Shown piece after piece: positions 58,842 through 64,000 of a stretch of 64,000 nucleotides of DNA. How positions within the stretch are numbered: the first letter of the stretch is position 1; every line of letters begins with the position of its first letter. The position numbers and the translations under genes were made by a program. Origin of the DNA: Zoogloea oleivorans. Lineage in GTDB: Bacteria > Pseudomonadota > Gammaproteobacteria > Burkholderiales > Rhodocyclaceae. Below the pieces are notes generated by a model. It saw nothing but the letters and a program-made list of their open reading frames with translations, did not search any database and was not told where the DNA came from. Location: positions 51,610 through 115,609 of the forward strand of contig NZ_SDKK01000017.1 in NCBI RefSeq assembly GCF_008107625.1, written 5' to 3'.

Positions 58842-59206
58842 TCTCAACCCGTCACCCAAACCATCCGGCCATCACCCCGGTCATTCCTGACCGGCCAAAA
58901 ATCCCACCACACCAACGCGCCGGGCTGCAGGCAGAGCCGACCGGCGCCTGCCCCACAGGCGCGAGCCTACACCCTCCGGCCGGTCGGCGTCCTTCGGCCC
59001 GAGCGTTCGGTTTTCCGGATGCGCGCGGGCCGGATAATCCGGAAATCCGAACGCTCCTGCTCGACCCATAAATTTTACCCTTTCAAATCAAACAACTAAA
59101 AACACCCAACGACGCTTTCAGCATGGCACGTCTCCTGCGACTGAATACGGACAAAGAGCGGCAGCAGCCAGCCCGGCAACCGATACTCAAACCAACGGAG
59201 ACAAGC
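58842..59206. other. Divergent region epd / aspA with two large hairpins
   Basis: 365 nt without a gene. Hairpin 1: GCCGACCGG/CCGGTCGGC (58936-58944, 58980-58988) enclosing GCGCCTG/CAGGCGC. Hairpin 2: 20-nt arms (59001-59020, 59037-59056) with one mismatch. An AT-rich run at 59068-59100 near aspA is the likely promoter. The hairpins could insulate the two divergent genes. Confidence 0.6.
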
Positions 59207-60631
<1,425 letters not shown>

Positions 60632-60671
60632 TAACCGCATCCACCCGACTCAATCCACCCAGGAGACGAAC

Positions 60672-61970
60672 ATGAAAGCCAACAAGTCGTCGATGCTGAT
60701 CTTTGCCGCGCTGATCCTCGGCATCCTCACCGGCTACGCCTGCAACCAGGCCGCGCCGACCCCCGAGGCTGCCAAGGAAATCGCCGGCTATTTCGGCGTC
60801 ATCACCGACATTTTCCTGCGCCTGATCAAGATGATCATCGCCCCGCTGGTGTTCGCGACCCTGGTGTCCGGGCTGGCCAACATCGGCGATTCCAAGACCG
60901 TCGGGCGCATCGGCGCGAAGGCCATGGGCTGGTTCGTCGCCGCCTCGCTGGTCTCGCTGCTCATCGGCCTGGTGTTCGCCAACCTGCTGCAGCCTGGCAG
61001 CGCGCTGAACATGCCGCTGCCCGAAGTCGGCACCGCCACCAATCTGAAAACCGGCGCTCTCAACCTGAAGGACTTCATCACCCAGGTCTTCCCGAAGAGC
61101 ATCGTCGAAGCCATGGCCGGCAACTCGGTGTTGCAGATCCTGGTGTTTTCGGTGTTCTTCGGTCTGGCCCTCGGCAACCTGCACAACCAGGCCGCGCGCA
61201 GCCTGGTGCAGACCATGGAAGAAGTCGTCCACGTGATGCTCAAGGTCACCGACTACGTGATGCGCCTTGCCCCGCTTGGCGTCTTCGGCGCCGTGGCGGC
61301 GGTGGTGACGGTACAAGGTGTCGGCATGCTGACCGTCTTCGGCAAGCTGCTGGCCAGCTTCTACCTGGCCCTCTTCGTGCTGTGGGCCGTGCTGATCGGC
61401 GCCGGCTACCTGGTGCTCGGCCGCGAAGTGTTCCGCCTCATCAAGCTGGTGCGCAGCCCGATGCTGCTCGGCTTCTCCACCGCCAGCAGCGAATCGGCCT
61501 ACCCCAAGCTGATGGAACAGCTCGAGAAGTTCGGCGTGCGCAACCGGGTCACCGGCTTCGTACTGCCCCTCGGCTACTCCTTCAACCTGGACGGCTCGAT
61601 GATGTACACGGCCTTCGCCTCGCTCTTCGTGGCCCAGGCCTACGGCATTCCCATGTCGCTGGGTGAGCAGGTCACCATGCTGCTGGTGCTGATGATCTCC
61701 AGCAAGGGCGTGGCCGGCGTGCCCCGCTCGTCGCTGGTGGTGGTGGCCGCGGTACTGCCGATGTTCCATCTGCCGGAAGCCGGCCTGCTGCTGATCATGG
61801 GCATCGACCACTTCCTCGACATGGGGCGCACGGCCACCAACGTGCTGGGCAATGCCATCGCCACCGCTGCCGTGGGCAAGTGGGAAAAAGCCATCGACCC
61901 GGTGGATGAAGCCCTCGACGACGAGGACACGGCCCTGCCCCTTGCCGGGGAGGCTCCCGCAGCCGCCTGA
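60672..61970 (+). CDS. Dicarboxylate/amino acid:cation symporter (DAACS)
   Basis: 432 residues behind AGGAGACG. DAACS fold: FLRLIKMIIAPLVFATLVSG, STASSESAYPKLMEQL (HP1 Ser-rich loop), GYSFNLDGSMMYTAFASLFVAQ and DHFLDMGRTATNVLGN. Substrate could be fumarate, malate, succinate, aspartate or glutamate; with aspA next door, aspartate or C4-dicarboxylate is most likely. Distinct from the multi-gene TRAP/Dcu systems. Confidence 0.92.
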   Translation: MKANKSSMLIFAALILGILTGYACNQAAPTPEAAKEIAGYFGVITDIFLRLIKMIIAPLVFATLVSGLANIGDSKTVGRIGAKAMGWFVAASLVSLLIGLVFANLLQPGSALNMPLPEVGTATNLKTGALNLKDFITQVFPKSIVEAMAGNSVLQILVFSVFFGLALGNLHNQAARSLVQTMEEVVHVMLKVTDYVMRLAPLGVFGAVAAVVTVQGVGMLTVFGKLLASFYLALFVLWAVLIGAGYLVLGREVFRLIKLVRSPMLLGFSTASSESAYPKLMEQLEKFGVRNRVTGFVLPLGYSFNLDGSMMYTAFASLFVAQAYGIPMSLGEQVTMLLVLMISSKGVAGVPRSSLVVVAAVLPMFHLPEAGLLLIMGIDHFLDMGRTATNVLGNAIATAAVGKWEKAIDPVDEALDDEDTALPLAGEAPAAA

Positions 61971-62041
61971 CCGAGCGCCCTTCCTGCCAACTTTCACGCC
62001 CAGCCCTTCACGGGTTGGGCGTTTATCGTTTCTCCCTTCCC

Positions 62042-62806
62042 ATGCCATTCGATCTCCTGTTTCTTGGCACCGTGGCCTTCTTCGCCGGCCTGGTGGATGC
62101 CGTGGTCGGCGGCGGCGGACTGATCCAGATCCCCGTCCTGCTGAGCAGCTTTCCCCAGGTCGCCATTCCGACCCTGTTCGGCACCAACAAGCTGTCCAGC
62201 ATCGCCGGCACCGGTGCGGCCCTGTGGCACTACGCCCGCGCCGTCAGGATTCCCTGGGCGGTGGTGCTGCCCGCCTCAGGCGCGGCCCTACTCGGGGCCT
62301 GGTTCGGTGCCGCCGTCGTTGCCTGGCTGCCCCGCGAGGCCATGCGCCCCCTGGTGCTGGTCCTGATGCTGGGCGTGGCCATTCATACTTTCCGGCGCAA
62401 GGATTTCGGCCACGCCGCCACCCGCGAGCTGCGCCCGGCGGACACCTGGCGCGCCATCGCCTTCGGCGGCGTAATCGGCTTCTACGACGGCTTCTTCGGC
62501 CCGGGCACCGGCAGCTTCCTGATCTTCGGCTTCGTCCGGCTGTTCGGCATGGACTTTCTGCGCGCCTCGGCCAGCGCCAAGCTCATCAACGTCGCCACCA
62601 ATGTGTCCGCCATCAGCTTCTTCGCCAGCCACGGCCCCCTGTTGTGGACCGTCGGACTGGTCATGGCCGCCTGCAACCTGGCCGGCGCCCAGGTCGGCAC
62701 CCTCATCGCCCTGCGCCGGGGCAGCGGTTTCGTGCGCCAGGCCTTCCTCGTCGTGGTGTCGGTGCTGATCGCCAAGCTGGCCTGGGAAATGTTGCAAGGG
62801 CTGTAA
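62042..62806 (+). CDS. TSUP-family (TauE/SafE) permease
   Basis: 254 residues from ATG 62042. About eight TM helices in two repeats: GLVDAVVGGGGLIQIPVLL and FGGVIGFYDGFFGPGTGSFL, the TauE/SafE hallmarks. Family members export sulfite, sulfoacetate or related anions. 71 nt after the symporter gene; role in that group unknown. Confidence 0.9.
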   Translation: MPFDLLFLGTVAFFAGLVDAVVGGGGLIQIPVLLSSFPQVAIPTLFGTNKLSSIAGTGAALWHYARAVRIPWAVVLPASGAALLGAWFGAAVVAWLPREAMRPLVLVLMLGVAIHTFRRKDFGHAATRELRPADTWRAIAFGGVIGFYDGFFGPGTGSFLIFGFVRLFGMDFLRASASAKLINVATNVSAISFFASHGPLLWTVGLVMAACNLAGAQVGTLIALRRGSGFVRQAFLVVVSVLIAKLAWEMLQGL

Positions 62807-62818
62807 GCAGCCCCCGCC

Positions 62819-62896
62819 CCCCTGTGGGTCGGACTTCAGTCCGACAAGGCGCTTCGACCAACGCGTGCTGTCGGACTGAAGTCCGACCCACAGGGG
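62819..62896. repeat. REP-like palindromic pair, copy 3
   Basis: Inverted arms 62819-62846 and 62869-62896, each with the GTCGGACTTCAGTCCGAC core, as at 52960-53030. Between convergent TSUP and thiC. Confidence 0.9.
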
Positions 62897-62901
62897 TGTC
62901 C

Positions 62902-64000
<1,099 letters not shown>

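Overview
The window reads as the chromosome of a high-GC betaproteobacterium, most likely of the Rhodocyclales (Azoarcus/Thauera/Azospira-like). This is inferred from gene order (mlaFEDACB - ABC-2 exporter - ibaG - murA - hisGD), a short-form HisG, an H-NS-like protein with an Ala/Lys-rich linker, and GC-rich codon use that opens very long antisense reading frames. No rRNA, CRISPR array or IS element was seen.

Region by region. (1) 1-9920: the end of hisC, a bidirectional terminator, hisD-hisG on the minus strand, rnk on the plus strand, then a long minus-strand envelope operon: mlaF-E-D-A-C-B, an ABC-2 type exporter pair, ibaG and murA. (2) 10099-25247: plus-strand housekeeping genes (leuS, a small lipoprotein gene, lptE, holA, proA, a chalcone-isomerase-like gene, an MGMT-family gene, ybaK, an H-NS gene), then folB (-), plsY, tsaD (-), and the macromolecular-synthesis cluster rpsU-yqeY-dnaG-rpoD, ending in tRNA-Ile2(CAU). 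(3) 25200-37707: a 12.4-kb integrative element inserted in the 3' half of that tRNA. It is bounded by a ~98-bp direct repeat and encodes a tyrosine integrase, a HigBA module with a second HigA, a replication module (two small HTH proteins, an O-like winged-helix protein, a DnaC-like loader) behind an array of GCCGGTA repeats, a Rha-like regulator, a large possibly virion-associated protein, an HGGxSTGP protein and two probable cargo genes. It also holds two degenerate tRNA-like stretches. No terminase, portal or capsid gene is recognisable, so it looks like a phage satellite or a reduced prophage. (4) 37783-49689: an EndA-like nuclease, a DUF5710 protein, a GAF-GspE ATPase, an MBL-fold hydrolase, FHA and PP2C proteins, a TerC-family protein, sucD-sucC, a DUF2889 protein and a FimV-like protein. 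(5) 49714-64000: a NIF3 protein, a DegS-like protease, an EntS-type MFS carrier, a LysR regulator divergent from a DHA2-type MFS carrier, a FadH-like reductase, an Epd-like dehydrogenase, aspA with a dicarboxylate symporter, a TSUP permease and the 3' part of thiC.

How genes work together. The mla genes form a phospholipid-trafficking system and share an operon with peptidoglycan synthesis (murA). rpsU, dnaG and rpoD supply translation, replication priming and transcription initiation. aspA and its neighbour make an aspartate/fumarate uptake and deamination unit. GAF-GspE, MBL, FHA and PP2C look like a signalling and secretion/pilus-motor group with no kinase in view.

A palindromic repeat family (core GTCGGACTTCAGTCCGAC) was found only between 52.9 and 62.9 kb, each time between convergent genes; one copy carries compensatory changes that keep its hairpin. 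Annotation is by reading only; no database search was run, and functions rest on recognised motifs.
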